DNA from: Deltaproteobacteria bacterium
Lineage (GTDB): Bacteria > Desulfobacterota > Desulfobaccia > Desulfobaccales > 0-14-0-80-60-11
Assembly: GCA_030655955.1 (NCBI GenBank)
Contig: JAUSOZ010000221.1
Coordinates: 1-35,752, forward strand
Direction of reading: 5' to 3'
Length of the DNA stretch: 35,752 nucleotides
The notes beneath the pieces were generated by a model that was not told the DNA's origin, searched no databases, and saw only the letters and a list, made by a program, of their open reading frames with translations. Positions 1 to 9,153 of the stretch are shown piece by piece (positions within the stretch are counted from its first letter, which is position 1; each line of letters begins with the position of its first letter). Position numbers and translations under genes: made by a program.

Positions 1-396
1 GGTGCCCGCGATGCGGCTGACCCGGGGTGGAGCCAACTCTACCAGGAACAGGGCGATGGCCAGGCTCAGGGGCACGGCAATGAACATGGCGATGAGGGTG
101 GAGACCAGGGTGCCGAAGATGCTGCTGCCCGCCCCGAATTCCTGCAGCACCGGGTTCCATTCCGTGGACCAGAAAAAGCGCCAGCCGAATTGCTTGACCG
201 CCGGCCAGGAAGAGCGGACCAAATCCAGCCCGATGGCCAGCATCACCAGGGGTACCAGCAGCGAGCACAAGAAGGTCAGCCAGCGGAAGGTCCGGTCGCC
301 TCCCGGGGCAATCTTGACCCTGCGGCCTTTAACGACTCTGAGCGGTGCAGGCGGCACGTCTTGAGTGCCCTTGGGCTGGACAGGCTTAAGCATCAT
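1..396 (-). CDS. pstC: Phosphate ABC transporter permease PstC, N-terminal part (runs off the window edge)
   Basis: Minus-strand open frame starting ATGATGCTTAAGCCT; translation MMLKPVQPKGTQDVPPAPLRVVKGRRVKIAPGGDRTFRWLTFLCSLLVPLVMLAIGLDLVRSSWPAVKQFGWRFFWSTEWNPV...FGTLVSTLIAMFIAVPLSLAIALFLVELAP is typical of PstC; directly downstream of pstS. Confidence 0.85.
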   Translation of the reverse strand, partial: MMLKPVQPKGTQDVPPAPLRVVKGRRVKIAPGGDRTFRWLTFLCSLLVPLVMLAIGLDLVRSSWPAVKQFGWRFFWSTEWNPVLQEFGAGSSIFGTLVSTLIAMFIAVPLSLAIALFLVELAPPRVSRIAGT

Positions 397-419
397 AGGA
401 TATCGGTGAAAGGGCAAGA

Positions 420-444
420 GAGGCGGGTTAACATCCCCCGCCTC
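420..444 (-). terminator. Intergenic hairpin between pstS and pstC (attenuator/processing stem-loop candidate)
   Basis: Perfect 8-bp stem GAGGCGGG (420-427) / CCCGCCTC (437-444) with 9-nt loop in the short pstS-pstC gap. Confidence 0.5.
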
Positions 445-469
445 CCATGGCTGGTTTTTTGGGGGTTGC

Positions 470-1522
470 TTAAGGCCAGAGGGGTTTGCCGCCGGATTTG
501 ACTTCCTTAGCCCATTCGGCCTCCACGAGCTTGACGACATTTTCCGGCAAGGGAACGTACTGCAGGCCCTTGGCCATTTCGGCCCCATGCTTATACCCCC
601 AATCGAAGAATTTGAGGATGGCTTGGCCTTTGTTGGCATCGGCATAATCTTTATAGACCATGATGTACGTGGCGCCCACGATGGGCCAGCTGGCCTCCCC
701 CGGTTGATTGTTCAGCATCAGGGAAAATCCTTTGGGGGCCTTGGTCCAATCGGCATTGGCCGCGGCGGCCTGGAAGGATTCAATGCTGGGGGACACAAAC
801 TTGCCGGCCTGGTTTTTCAGCCGGGCATAAGGAATTTTGTTCTGGAAGGCGTAAGCGTATTCCACGTAACCGATGGCGCCGCTGACCGCCTTGACCTGTC
901 CGGCCACGCCTTCGTTGCCCTTGCCGCCGATGCTGTTGGCAGCCGGCCACTTGACGGCCTTGCCGGCGCCCACCTTGGCCTTGAATTCCGGCGAGACCGC
1001 CGCCAGATAGCTGGTGAAGATGAACGTGGTGCCGGAGCCGTCGGTGCGGTGCGCCACGGTGATGGCCTGGGAGGGCAGCTTCAGGTCGCCATTGAGCTTT
1101 TTGATGGCCGCATCATCCCATTGGCTGATTGTCCCCATGAAGATGGCCGCCAGGGTGGCGCCGTCCAGCTTGAGTTTCCCCGATTCAATCCCCGGGACAT
1201 TGAACACCGGCACGACGCCGCCCATCACGGTGGGAAACTGCACCAGGCCGATTTTTCCCAATTCCTCCGGCTTCATGGGCTCATCGGTGGCCCCGAAATC
1301 CACGGTTTTGGCCTTCGTCTGGGCGATGCCGCCACCGGAGCCGATGGATTGATAATTGACCTTCACACCGTTGAGCTCGTGATATTTATGCGCCCACTGG
1401 GAATAGACCGGGTAGGGAAAGGAGGCCCCGGCGCCATTGAGGGACACGGACTCGGCCTGGCAGAGGGTTACCAGGGCGAGCACGGACAATGCCGCGACTG
1501 ACAAGTACCATAATTTTCTCAC
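470..1522 (-). CDS. pstS: Phosphate ABC transporter, periplasmic phosphate-binding protein PstS
   Basis: 350 aa with signal peptide; motifs LNGAGASFPYPVYSQWAHKY, SIGSGGGIAQ, DFGATDEPM, HRTDGSGTTFIFTSYL are PstS hallmarks. Confidence 0.95.
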   Translation of the reverse strand: MRKLWYLSVAALSVLALVTLCQAESVSLNGAGASFPYPVYSQWAHKYHELNGVKVNYQSIGSGGGIAQTKAKTVDFGATDEPMKPEELGKIGLVQFPTVMGGVVPVFNVPGIESGKLKLDGATLAAIFMGTISQWDDAAIKKLNGDLKLPSQAITVAHRTDGSGTTFIFTSYLAAVSPEFKAKVGAGKAVKWPAANSIGGKGNEGVAGQVKAVSGAIGYVEYAYAFQNKIPYARLKNQAGKFVSPSIESFQAAAANADWTKAPKGFSLMLNNQPGEASWPIVGATYIMVYKDYADANKGQAILKFFDWGYKHGAEMAKGLQYVPLPENVVKLVEAEWAKEVKSGGKPLWP

Positions 1523-1568
1523 GTTAGTACTCCTTGTGGTCTAAGAAACTGGAATATGACTTAACAGG

Positions 1569-1624
1569 AGTATAACGACTGATTGTTAGCGCTTGGTTAG
1601 GGCCAGGTTAATATTTGGGTAATT
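1569..1624 (-). promoter_or_regulatory. Pho-box-like operator plus -10 upstream of pstS
   Basis: Minus strand: TTACCCA-AATA-TTAACCT-GGCC-CTAACCA-AGCG-CTAACAA followed by TATACT; the repeats recur at exact 11-bp spacing (plus-strand GTTA at 1585, 1596, 1607; GGTA at 1618). Confidence 0.7.
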
Positions 1625-1652
1625 TTTGCGCCCGCCTAAGCCTGGGAAGAGC

Positions 1653-3425
1653 TTAATCGGCCGGCACCTGCAGGGAGAAGACGGTCTCCTTACCGGGAGA
1701 GCTGGTCACGGTCACCCGTCCTCCGTGGGCCAGAGCGATATGTTTGACAATGGCCAATCCCAGACCCGAGCCGCCGATCTTACGGCTGCGGCCGGCATCG
1801 ACCCGGTAGAACCGCTCAAAGATCCGCGGCAGGTGTTCCGGGGGGATGCCCGGACCCTGGTCCCGCACCCGGATAATTACCTGGGGGCCTTCCCGCTGGG
1901 CTTCAACCTGGACTACCCTCCCCGGCTCGCTAAATTTGACCGCGTTGTCCACCAGGTTCACCAGGGCTTGCTCCAGCAGGGGCGGGTTAATCATGGCCCG
2001 GAGATCTTCGGGACAAGTTAACTGTATATCGATTTCCTTGACCGCCGCTTTCGTCTCGCACACCTGGATGGCGCTTTGCAGCACCCCCTTGATTTTATGC
2101 CCGTTGAAGAATATCTGCCGGCGTTCCGCATCCTGTTCGATGCGCGCCAGGGTGAGCAGATCATCGATAATCTCATTGAGGCGGTCAGTCTGTTTGGCGA
2201 TGATCTTTAAGAAGTTTTCGGCGTTGTCCGGCTCTTTGAGCGCTCCCGCCAACAAGGTCTCCACAAATCCCTTGATGGAGGTTATGGGGGTCTTCAGTTC
2301 ATGGGACACATTGGCCACGAAGTCCCGCCGGGTATTCTCCAGTTGCCGCAGTTGGGTGATATCGTGCAGGACGATCAGGGTTCCCAGAGAGGTCCCCTGG
2401 GCATCTCGTAGGGAAGTGCCGTGGGCCTTGAAGATGCGCCGGCCGTTGTCCTTGATCTCGACTTCATCTTCAATCGGTGCCGGACTAGATAAAGTGCGGT
2501 TGATGAACCATTTGAGCCCGGTGTCCTGAATGACCTCCTGGATCGGCAGGTTGTGGGCCGTAGCGGCATCGAGGTGCAGCATCGCGGCCCCGGCGCTGTT
2601 GATGGTAAGCAGCCGCCCCTCGGCATCCAGGGCCAGCACCCCTTCGGTCATGCTGGAGAGGATGGCCTGCTGCTCTTGCCCCTGCCTGGTGAGAGACTCA
2701 ATCTTATTTTGCAGTTGCTCCGCCATATAGTTTAAGGCTTCGGCCAGGCTGGCCAGTTCAGCCGTATGGGGGATCGGCAAGGTTCGGTCCAGGTCCCCCC
2801 GGGCAAAACGCAGCGCCCCCCGCTGGAGATTATGTAAAGGGCCGCTGATCCGCCGGGCAATAAAAAAGCCCAGGACCGCCACCAGGAAAGCTACCAACAG
2901 TCCTCCCAAGGCAACTTTGAGGTAGAGAGCCCGGATGGCCCCGGCAATGGCCTTCATGGGCAGGGAGGCCCGCACCACTCCCACGGGTTGATCTTTTTGT
3001 CTCCAGGGAACCGCCACATACATCATATCGTGGCCCAGGGTGAAGCTGAAACGGGTCGACACCCCCACCCTCCCGGCCATGGCCTGGCGAAATTCCGGGC
3101 GGTCGGCGTGATTATCCATGCGCTTGGGGTCTTCTTGCGAGTCCCCCGCCACTGTGCCCGAAGCCAGGATAACGGTGAGGCGAGTTGAGGTAATCTTTCC
3201 CAATTTTTGACAAATTTCGTTGACCTGTAGGGCATCGGGGGTTGGGCGCACATCCTGGAGGTAAATCTCCGTCAGGCGGGCCCGGTTCTCCAGATCCACG
3301 GCCGTCTCCGCCAGGTAAAACTGCCGCCACGAGCTGGTCGTGTACCAGGTGGCGGCCACCAGGCAGATCACCGCAATCAGGATGAAGGCGGGAAAGAGTC
3401 GCCATACCAGTTTTATGCGAGTCAT
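1653..3425 (-). CDS. phoR: Phosphate regulon sensor histidine kinase PhoR (HAMP-PAS-HisKA-HATPase_c)
   Basis: 590 aa; two TM segments, HAMP, PAS, H-box FVANVSHELKTPITSIKGFVETLL, N-box LVNLVDNAVKFSEPG, G-box GGSGLGLAIVKHI; adjacent to phoB and pstS. Confidence 0.92.
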   Translation of the reverse strand: MTRIKLVWRLFPAFILIAVICLVAATWYTTSSWRQFYLAETAVDLENRARLTEIYLQDVRPTPDALQVNEICQKLGKITSTRLTVILASGTVAGDSQEDPKRMDNHADRPEFRQAMAGRVGVSTRFSFTLGHDMMYVAVPWRQKDQPVGVVRASLPMKAIAGAIRALYLKVALGGLLVAFLVAVLGFFIARRISGPLHNLQRGALRFARGDLDRTLPIPHTAELASLAEALNYMAEQLQNKIESLTRQGQEQQAILSSMTEGVLALDAEGRLLTINSAGAAMLHLDAATAHNLPIQEVIQDTGLKWFINRTLSSPAPIEDEVEIKDNGRRIFKAHGTSLRDAQGTSLGTLIVLHDITQLRQLENTRRDFVANVSHELKTPITSIKGFVETLLAGALKEPDNAENFLKIIAKQTDRLNEIIDDLLTLARIEQDAERRQIFFNGHKIKGVLQSAIQVCETKAAVKEIDIQLTCPEDLRAMINPPLLEQALVNLVDNAVKFSEPGRVVQVEAQREGPQVIIRVRDQGPGIPPEHLPRIFERFYRVDAGRSRKIGGSGLGLAIVKHIALAHGGRVTVTSSPGKETVFSLQVPAD

Positions 3426-3428
3426 GGG

Positions 3429-4121
3429 CTAGTCCTTAAACCGGTAACCTATGCCCCGGATGGTCTCTATCTGGCTGCCGAATATCCCCAGTTTTTTCCG
3501 CAGGCTGACGATTTGCACGTCAATGGAACGGTCGGACACCGGGTAATCGTCGCCGTGGATTTCATTGACTATTTGGGTCCGGGTAAAGACCCACCCGGGC
3601 TTGCGCACCAGGAGGTGCAGGAGGCGAAACTCAGTCACCGTGAGCTGTATGGGCTGACCTTTAAGCAGCACCTCATGACGGCCGGGGTGAATGACCATCT
3701 CATCGGTCTTTAAGGGTGCGGTTTGCGGCGGCAGCGGTTGGCGGCGGCGCCTCAAGGCGGCGCGCAACCGCGCCAGGAGCACCCGGGGACTGAAGGGCTT
3801 GACGATATAGTCGTCGGCGCCTAATTCCAAACCCGTGACGATATCCGCCTCTTCCCCCTTGGCGGTGAGCATGATGATCGGCAGGGGTTGGGTTTGGGCC
3901 TCCCCCCTGATCCGGCGGCAGACTTCCAAGCCATCCAGGCCGGGAAGCATGAGGTCCAACAAGATCAGATCGGGCCGGCGGTCGCGGACGGCCCGCAAGC
4001 CTTCTTCTCCCGTGGCCGCCCCCAAAACCTGGTAACCCTCTTTTTCCAGGTTATATTTGAGCAGTTCCCGGATATCCTCCTCATCCTCCACCACCAGAAT
4101 GGTTTCTTTGGCCATTTTCAC
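3429..4121 (-). CDS. phoB: Phosphate regulon response regulator PhoB (OmpR/PhoB family)
   Basis: 230 aa; REC domain (VVEDEEDIRELLKYNL, LILLDLMLPGLDGLEVCR, MLTAKGEEAD) and winged-helix output domain ending SLRKKLG...IETIRGIGYRFKD. Confidence 0.93.
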   Translation of the reverse strand: MKMAKETILVVEDEEDIRELLKYNLEKEGYQVLGAATGEEGLRAVRDRRPDLILLDLMLPGLDGLEVCRRIRGEAQTQPLPIIMLTAKGEEADIVTGLELGADDYIVKPFSPRVLLARLRAALRRRRQPLPPQTAPLKTDEMVIHPGRHEVLLKGQPIQLTVTEFRLLHLLVRKPGWVFTRTQIVNEIHGDDYPVSDRSIDVQIVSLRKKLGIFGSQIETIRGIGYRFKD

Positions 4122-4447
4122 CGCCCGGTCAACATTTATAAAGAGTTTTCATACGCGTTTGTAGGTGCGCCTGAATTTTATTCAAAATCAAATACTCCCA
4201 GAGAATTTCATAATCCTCCCATCTCAGCTCCTGCCAACCGCGAAAATAGCCAATAAAGCCGGTATTGAAGGCATTCTCAGCTGGAGGCTCGAGCCTTAGC
4301 GAACCTTTTTGCCTCGGAAAATAATCCACAGTTACTACTATAGATTATCCGTGGACTTGCCGATAAGTTACCCACATTGAAGCCGTAGGGGCCCCCTACC
4401 ACCATAACATTATAAGCCAACTTGGCTGTCAAGGAGGAAGTTAAATT

Positions 4448-5068
4448 ATGAAAAAGCTGTCCACTATCTTTTTCTTGCTTGCCATCAGCGTTGCTTTGGC
4501 CGGCCTGGCCTGGGGTATTGACTGTGCTACCATCCAAGGCCGCACCATCACTGATTCTGCCGGGGAGATAATCACCCCAGGCTACGATCAATGGGGCTAC
4601 AACTACGAAGCCCACATTTTTAACGGGAAATACGACGACTTTATGCGGGGTAAACCTGTGCCGGACCCCGTTGAATATGACCTCATCATGAAGTGGAACG
4701 ACGCTTGGTTGAGCAAGAAGGACTGTGATGGTGACGGCTTGCTGGACCACCATTTCGGCTATTCCACTTACAAGGGCTCGGGGGCCTGGCTGACCAACCA
4801 CATGACCGGTAAGGTGGAGTGGCCGCTGGGCAGCGGTAAATACAAGACCTGGACTTACTTCTTAAAGATCGTGGCAGTACCAGAGGATGCGGTTCTGGAA
4901 GGAGATTTATGGAAGACCTCCGATAGTATCACTATCGGTCCGGCCATTTGGGGACAATTCGCCGTAATCGAAGAAGTTGCTAACGATCCCTCCCAAGGCG
5001 CCCACGGCAAGCTCTATAAGAGCCCGGCGGGGCCAGGTTTCGGCATCTATGGCAAAGAAGGGGACTAA
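4448..5068 (+). CDS. Secreted hypothetical protein with a DxDxDG calcium-loop-like motif
   Basis: 206 aa; signal peptide MKKLSTIFFLLAISVALAGLAWG; KDCDGDGLLDHHFG; RBS AAGGAGG upstream; followed by a Rho-independent terminator. Confidence 0.85.
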   Translation: MKKLSTIFFLLAISVALAGLAWGIDCATIQGRTITDSAGEIITPGYDQWGYNYEAHIFNGKYDDFMRGKPVPDPVEYDLIMKWNDAWLSKKDCDGDGLLDHHFGYSTYKGSGAWLTNHMTGKVEWPLGSGKYKTWTYFLKIVAVPEDAVLEGDLWKTSDSITIGPAIWGQFAVIEEVANDPSQGAHGKLYKSPAGPGFGIYGKEGD

Positions 5069-5108
5069 GGGAGATTAATCTTTTTGGTAGCCGGGTTCTG
5101 ATTTGACA

Positions 5109-5137
5109 GGGGGTGCTCCTTTGGTCGCCCCCTTTTT
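5109..5137 (+). terminator. Rho-independent terminator of the 4448-5068 gene
   Basis: GGGGGTGctcctttggtCGCCCCC followed by TTTTT. Confidence 0.75.
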
Positions 5138-5181
5138 CTTTAAAATCTTCTTGTTTCTGTTATACTGCTCCCCTTGGGACT

Positions 5182-5298
5182 GATACCAAGTTGCCGTCAT
5201 AAAGGTAATTAAAGCGTTATGATGGCAACCCCCGTAGGGGCGGTTCGCGAACCGCCCCTACAATACGAATTATTACTTGTTTGACGACAACTTGAGAC
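5182..5298. repeat. MITE-like palindromic element, copy 1 (117 bp)
   Basis: Ends GATACCAAGTTGCCGTCA / TTGACGACAACTTGAGAC form imperfect terminal inverted repeats; contains the perfect 28-bp palindrome GTAGGGGCGGTTCGCGAACCGCCCCTAC (5234-5261) and an internal hairpin GTTGCCGTCATAA (5190-5202)/TTATGATGGCAAC (5217-5229). Confidence 0.75.
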
Positions 5299-5519
5299 AT
5301 GAAGCTAATCGAGTATAATGTCTCGGGGGTGGGTAGGAAACGGCACAGGATAGGGGCATTCATGGTCCACCGGCGACAGGAGAGCCCCGACCGTTATGCC
5401 GCAGTGGCGGCAGAATTTCTTCAGGTGGTCCTGGACTATCCCCGGGGAAGCTCAAGATGCACCTGCCCTGCCAGGCTGCTGGGGTCCGGCCCGGCCGCCC
5501 GGGAGGTGCCGGCGGGCAA

Positions 5520-5813
5520 TTACAGGCTCTGACTGAGCCAGAGAGCCAGTTTCATGGAGTCAACTTCCGGGAAAAAGGCGGAAAACGTGGCCTTCAGGGC
5601 TAGTAGCGACATGAAGGAAGTGAGTTGGCTTTTGTCATAGGCCACCACCAGGAGGCCCAGGTCGGGGTCGGTGGAAACCTGCTCGATGCCCCGGATGGCG
5701 GCCAATTCCGCCTGGATTTCCCCGGTCAGGTCCGGGTTGCCCTTGAGCTTGTCCACGGCCAGGCTGAGCTGCCCCGGCCGGGAATCCATCACTGTAAATC
5801 CGTCCATAATCAC
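5520..5813 (-). CDS. Small protein, possibly HMA-like (ferredoxin-like fold); hypothetical
   Basis: 97 aa ORF; segment GEIQAELAAIRGIEQVSTDPDLGLLVVAYD resembles HMA-type beta-alpha-beta spacing; metal-binding Cys absent. Confidence 0.5.
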   Translation of the reverse strand: MIMDGFTVMDSRPGQLSLAVDKLKGNPDLTGEIQAELAAIRGIEQVSTDPDLGLLVVAYDKSQLTSFMSLLALKATFSAFFPEVDSMKLALWLSQSL

Positions 5814-5991
5814 CTGTGCTCTCTTTGGCGCTGGCCCGGGGGCTCTTGGGCCAAATCCCGAAATTCCACCGTCTGCCTTCTGGGGTGGTTACCATGAAGC
5901 TCTATCGGCAGCCGGGCGACCTAGCTTAAAAGTCAGGATGAGCGCGCACGAAGCCTGCCGGGCCGGCCCCGTGTGCCGCCGGGAGAAGCCG

Positions 5992-7293
5992 TTACAGCAA
6001 TCTGGCGCCCAGCTCGGCGATCCCGGACCTCTCGCCCTTGATCAGGGTGATGTGCCCGGAGATTTCTTCCGCCTTGATCTTCTCCACCAGGTAACTGAGG
6101 CCGTTAGAAGAGGCGTCCAGATACGGATGGTCGATCTGCTCCGGATCGCCGGTAAAGATGATCTTGCTGCCCCGCCCCACCCGGGTGAGAATGGTCTTGA
6201 TCACGTGCGGGCTCAGGTTTTGACTCTCATCACAGATGATGAACTGTTTCGGGATGCTGCGGCCCCGGATATAGGTCAGGGCCTCCAGTTCGATCTTGCC
6301 GTTGGCGATCAGATAATCGATGCAGCCGTTGGGTTGAATATGTTCGTTGCACAGGTATTCCAGGTTGTCGTAAATGGGCTGCATCCAGGGCCTGATCTTG
6401 TCTTCCTTGTCGCCGGGCAGGTAGCCGAGATCGTTGCCCAGGGGCACGATGGGCCGGGTGATGAGGATGCGGTTATAGCGGCCGCCGCCTTCCAGGACCT
6501 TTTCCAGACCGGCCGCCAGGGCCATGATGGTCTTGCCGGTGCCGGCCTTGCCCACCAGGGTCACCACCTGGATAGTCTCATCCAGCAGCAGATCCAGGGC
6601 AAACTTCTGCTCCTTGTTCAACGCCTTGATGCCATAAATCGCCTTGCCGTCATGCGTCAGCTTATGGAGCCGGTGGTGGAAGTATCGGCCCAGGGCCGAT
6701 TTTGACGACGATTCGGCTAATTTGAGGATACAGAACTGGTGGGGTTGAAGATCGTCGCCGGGGTAATCCAGATACCCCTCCCGGTAAAACCGGTCGATTT
6801 CTTCAACGGAAAGGTAGAGTTCGGTGACGCCGCTGTATAATTTATGGTAATCTACCTTGTCGCTGTAAAAATCTTCAGCGGCCAACCCCAAGACATCAGC
6901 CTTGATGCGCAGATTTAAATCTTTGGTAACCAGAATGACGGGGGTCTGCCCATGGTTCATGAGCGCATAGGCCAACGCCAGAATCCGGTTGTCGGTGGTA
7001 TTTAAATCAATGCCATAGGGCTGATTGTCCGGTTGACTACCGTTGATTTCAATGCGCACCGACCCGCCATTGGCAAGTCCCACACCTTCGGACAACCGCC
7101 CGCTTATTCTTAATTCGTCCAATCTTCTGGATACTTCCCGGGCATTTCTGCCAACTTCGTCGCTTCTTCTTTTAATGCGATCTAACTCTTCAATTACCGA
7201 CAGGGGCAAAACTATGGCATTATCTTCAAAAGAGAACAACGATTCAGGGTCATGCAGTAAAACATTGGTATCTAAGATATAAGTTTTTCTCAT
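5992..7293 (-). CDS. PhoH family protein with N-terminal PIN domain (PhoH2-like ATPase)
   Basis: 433 aa; PIN start KTYILDTNVLLHDPESLFSFEDNAIVLPLSVIEELD; PhoH P-loop LVGKAGTGKTIMALAAGLE and FIICDESQNLSPHVIKTILTRVGRGSKIIFTGDPEQID. Confidence 0.95.
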   Translation of the reverse strand: MRKTYILDTNVLLHDPESLFSFEDNAIVLPLSVIEELDRIKRRSDEVGRNAREVSRRLDELRISGRLSEGVGLANGGSVRIEINGSQPDNQPYGIDLNTTDNRILALAYALMNHGQTPVILVTKDLNLRIKADVLGLAAEDFYSDKVDYHKLYSGVTELYLSVEEIDRFYREGYLDYPGDDLQPHQFCILKLAESSSKSALGRYFHHRLHKLTHDGKAIYGIKALNKEQKFALDLLLDETIQVVTLVGKAGTGKTIMALAAGLEKVLEGGGRYNRILITRPIVPLGNDLGYLPGDKEDKIRPWMQPIYDNLEYLCNEHIQPNGCIDYLIANGKIELEALTYIRGRSIPKQFIICDESQNLSPHVIKTILTRVGRGSKIIFTGDPEQIDHPYLDASSNGLSYLVEKIKAEEISGHITLIKGERSGIAELGARLL

Positions 7294-7743
7294 GGGCCTT
7301 TATCCTCTAATTACCTGTAACGGATAACCCCAAAACCAGCCGAAAACTTGCTATGGGCCTAACAACATCACTCGATTAAATTACACGGCTTTCTGTCCCT
7401 GAGTATGCCACAAACAGCCGGCTTTGGGAAGTCATTTTCCTCAGGGATTGTACAGGGCCTGATAGCGTTTTGTCAGCATTGACCGATATTAACTAAATAT
7501 TAACCAAACAGACATTAACCGCTCACATTGTGCTTGTCTCAACCCCAGGAGGGGAATATCCTCTGCGCGGCGCGCCGACGGCGGGCCATGAAATCTCCTT
7601 GAGGAACCGGGCGGCATCAGGTAAAATTCGACCCAAAACCTTTTCCGCCATAGCTCGATAAAGTTGACTAAATCCAGGCGTGAACCGATTATCATCCCAG
7701 GATGTATTTTTTCCAATTCGCTCCGCAGGCAAGGGGAATGACC

Positions 7744-9045
7744 ATGTATCGACAGGCATACCGGCGCAAGCTCACCACCCCGGAGCAGGCGGTGGAACCC
7801 ATCAAAGACTCGGCCACCATCGTGCACGGCATGGCCAACGGCGAACCTCCGGCGCTCCTGGCCGCCATCGCCCACCGGGTGCGGCAGGGGGACCTCAAGG
7901 ACCTCAACATCTTCTCTTTCCTGCCCATGGCCAACGCCGCCGGGACCATCCTGTCCCCCGACCTGGCGGGTCTGATTCACAACCACTGCTGGTTCGTCAC
8001 CGGGGCAGACCGGGACCAGGTGAGGACCGGCAAGCATTTGTTCGTCCCCAACCAGTTCCACCAGATCCCCCGGCTGATCCGGGATTTCATGGACGTGGAC
8101 GTCACGGTCACCACCGTCTCCCCCATGGACCGGGCCGGCTTTTTCAGCTTCGGGACCATCAATGATTACATCACCACTGCGGCCCGGCACTGCCGGCGGC
8201 TGATCGTCGAAGTCAACCGCCACATGCCCCGGGTCTTCGGGGATTCCCTGCTCCACGTCTCCGAGGTGGACGCCATCGTGGAGCATGACGCCCCCCTGGT
8301 GGAGCTCATCCCCGCGGCGCCCAAGCCCGAAGCCGAGACCATCGGCAGGCACATTGCCGCCATGGTTCCGGACGCGGCCACGATTCAGCTAGGTCTGGGC
8401 AGCATCCCCAACGCCGTTTGCCTCTATCTCGAGGGGCACAAGGACCTGGGGATTCACACCGAACTGCTGGTCCCGGGGATGGTGCATCTGATCAAAAAGG
8501 GGGTGATCACCGGCCGCCGGAAAAACCGCCACCCCCGGAAGCACATCTTCACCAACGCCCTGGGCGACCAGGAGTTGTACGAATTCATCCATGACAACCC
8601 CAGCATGGAGAGCTACCCCGTCTCCTATACCAACAACCCCACAGTCATCGCCGCCAACGACAACATGATCTCCATTAACTCCACCATTGAGGTAGACCTG
8701 CTGGGGCAGTGCAATTCGGAGTATTTAGGGGGCTTCGAATTCAGCGGCACCGGCGGGCAGCTGGATTATGTGCGGGGGGCCTTTAACTCCAAGGGGGGCA
8801 AATCCATCATCGCCTTCTACTCCACCGCCCACCACGGCGAGGTCTCCCGGGTGGTGCCCCGTTTCGCCGCCGGTACGGTAACCACCACGCCCCGGATGGA
8901 TACCCATTACCTGGTCACCGAGTACGGGGCGGTCAATTTGATGGGCAAATCCACCTGCGAGCGGGCCGTGGAGATTGTCAAACTGGCCCATCCGAAGTTC
9001 CGGGACAGCCTGATGGCGGAAGCCCGCAAGATGTGCCTGGCATGA
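7744..9045 (+). CDS. Acetyl-CoA hydrolase/transferase family protein (4-hydroxybutyrate CoA-transferase-like)
   Basis: ORF track starts at 7702, but AAGGGG precedes ATG 7744 with good spacing; family motifs IQLGLGSIPNAV, VSYTNNPTVIAANDNMISINSTIEVDLLGQCNSE, GTGGQLDYVRGAFNSKGGKSIIAF, VTEYGAVNLMGKS. Confidence 0.9.
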   Translation: MYRQAYRRKLTTPEQAVEPIKDSATIVHGMANGEPPALLAAIAHRVRQGDLKDLNIFSFLPMANAAGTILSPDLAGLIHNHCWFVTGADRDQVRTGKHLFVPNQFHQIPRLIRDFMDVDVTVTTVSPMDRAGFFSFGTINDYITTAARHCRRLIVEVNRHMPRVFGDSLLHVSEVDAIVEHDAPLVELIPAAPKPEAETIGRHIAAMVPDAATIQLGLGSIPNAVCLYLEGHKDLGIHTELLVPGMVHLIKKGVITGRRKNRHPRKHIFTNALGDQELYEFIHDNPSMESYPVSYTNNPTVIAANDNMISINSTIEVDLLGQCNSEYLGGFEFSGTGGQLDYVRGAFNSKGGKSIIAFYSTAHHGEVSRVVPRFAAGTVTTTPRMDTHYLVTEYGAVNLMGKSTCERAVEIVKLAHPKFRDSLMAEARKMCLA

Positions 9046-9153
9046 GCCGGGGCGCCGCGGCTTAGCAAAAGTAACTTGCAGGATTTTTTATAGACTACCC
9101 TTCCACAAGGCGGGCCAGTTGAATAGGTCCCTGAGATTAAAGGGGAATAGACC

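Noticed and set aside
4315-4380. Cluster of DnaA-box-like sites (TAATCCACA, TTACCCACA) upstream of the secreted-protein gene
   Set aside because: Only two one-mismatch sites, no dnaA/dnaN or DUE nearby; not enough for an origin claim.
5299-5532. 77-aa plus-strand ORF after the MITE-like repeat
   Set aside because: No recognisable domain, begins at the repeat end and collides with the 5520-5813 gene; insufficient support.
5840-5935. Possible GEMM/c-di-GMP-riboswitch-like segment (GGCCAAATCCCGAAATTCC...CGGCAGCCGGGCGACC)
   Set aside because: Lacks the conserved ACGCAAAGCC core and has no suitably placed downstream plus-strand gene.
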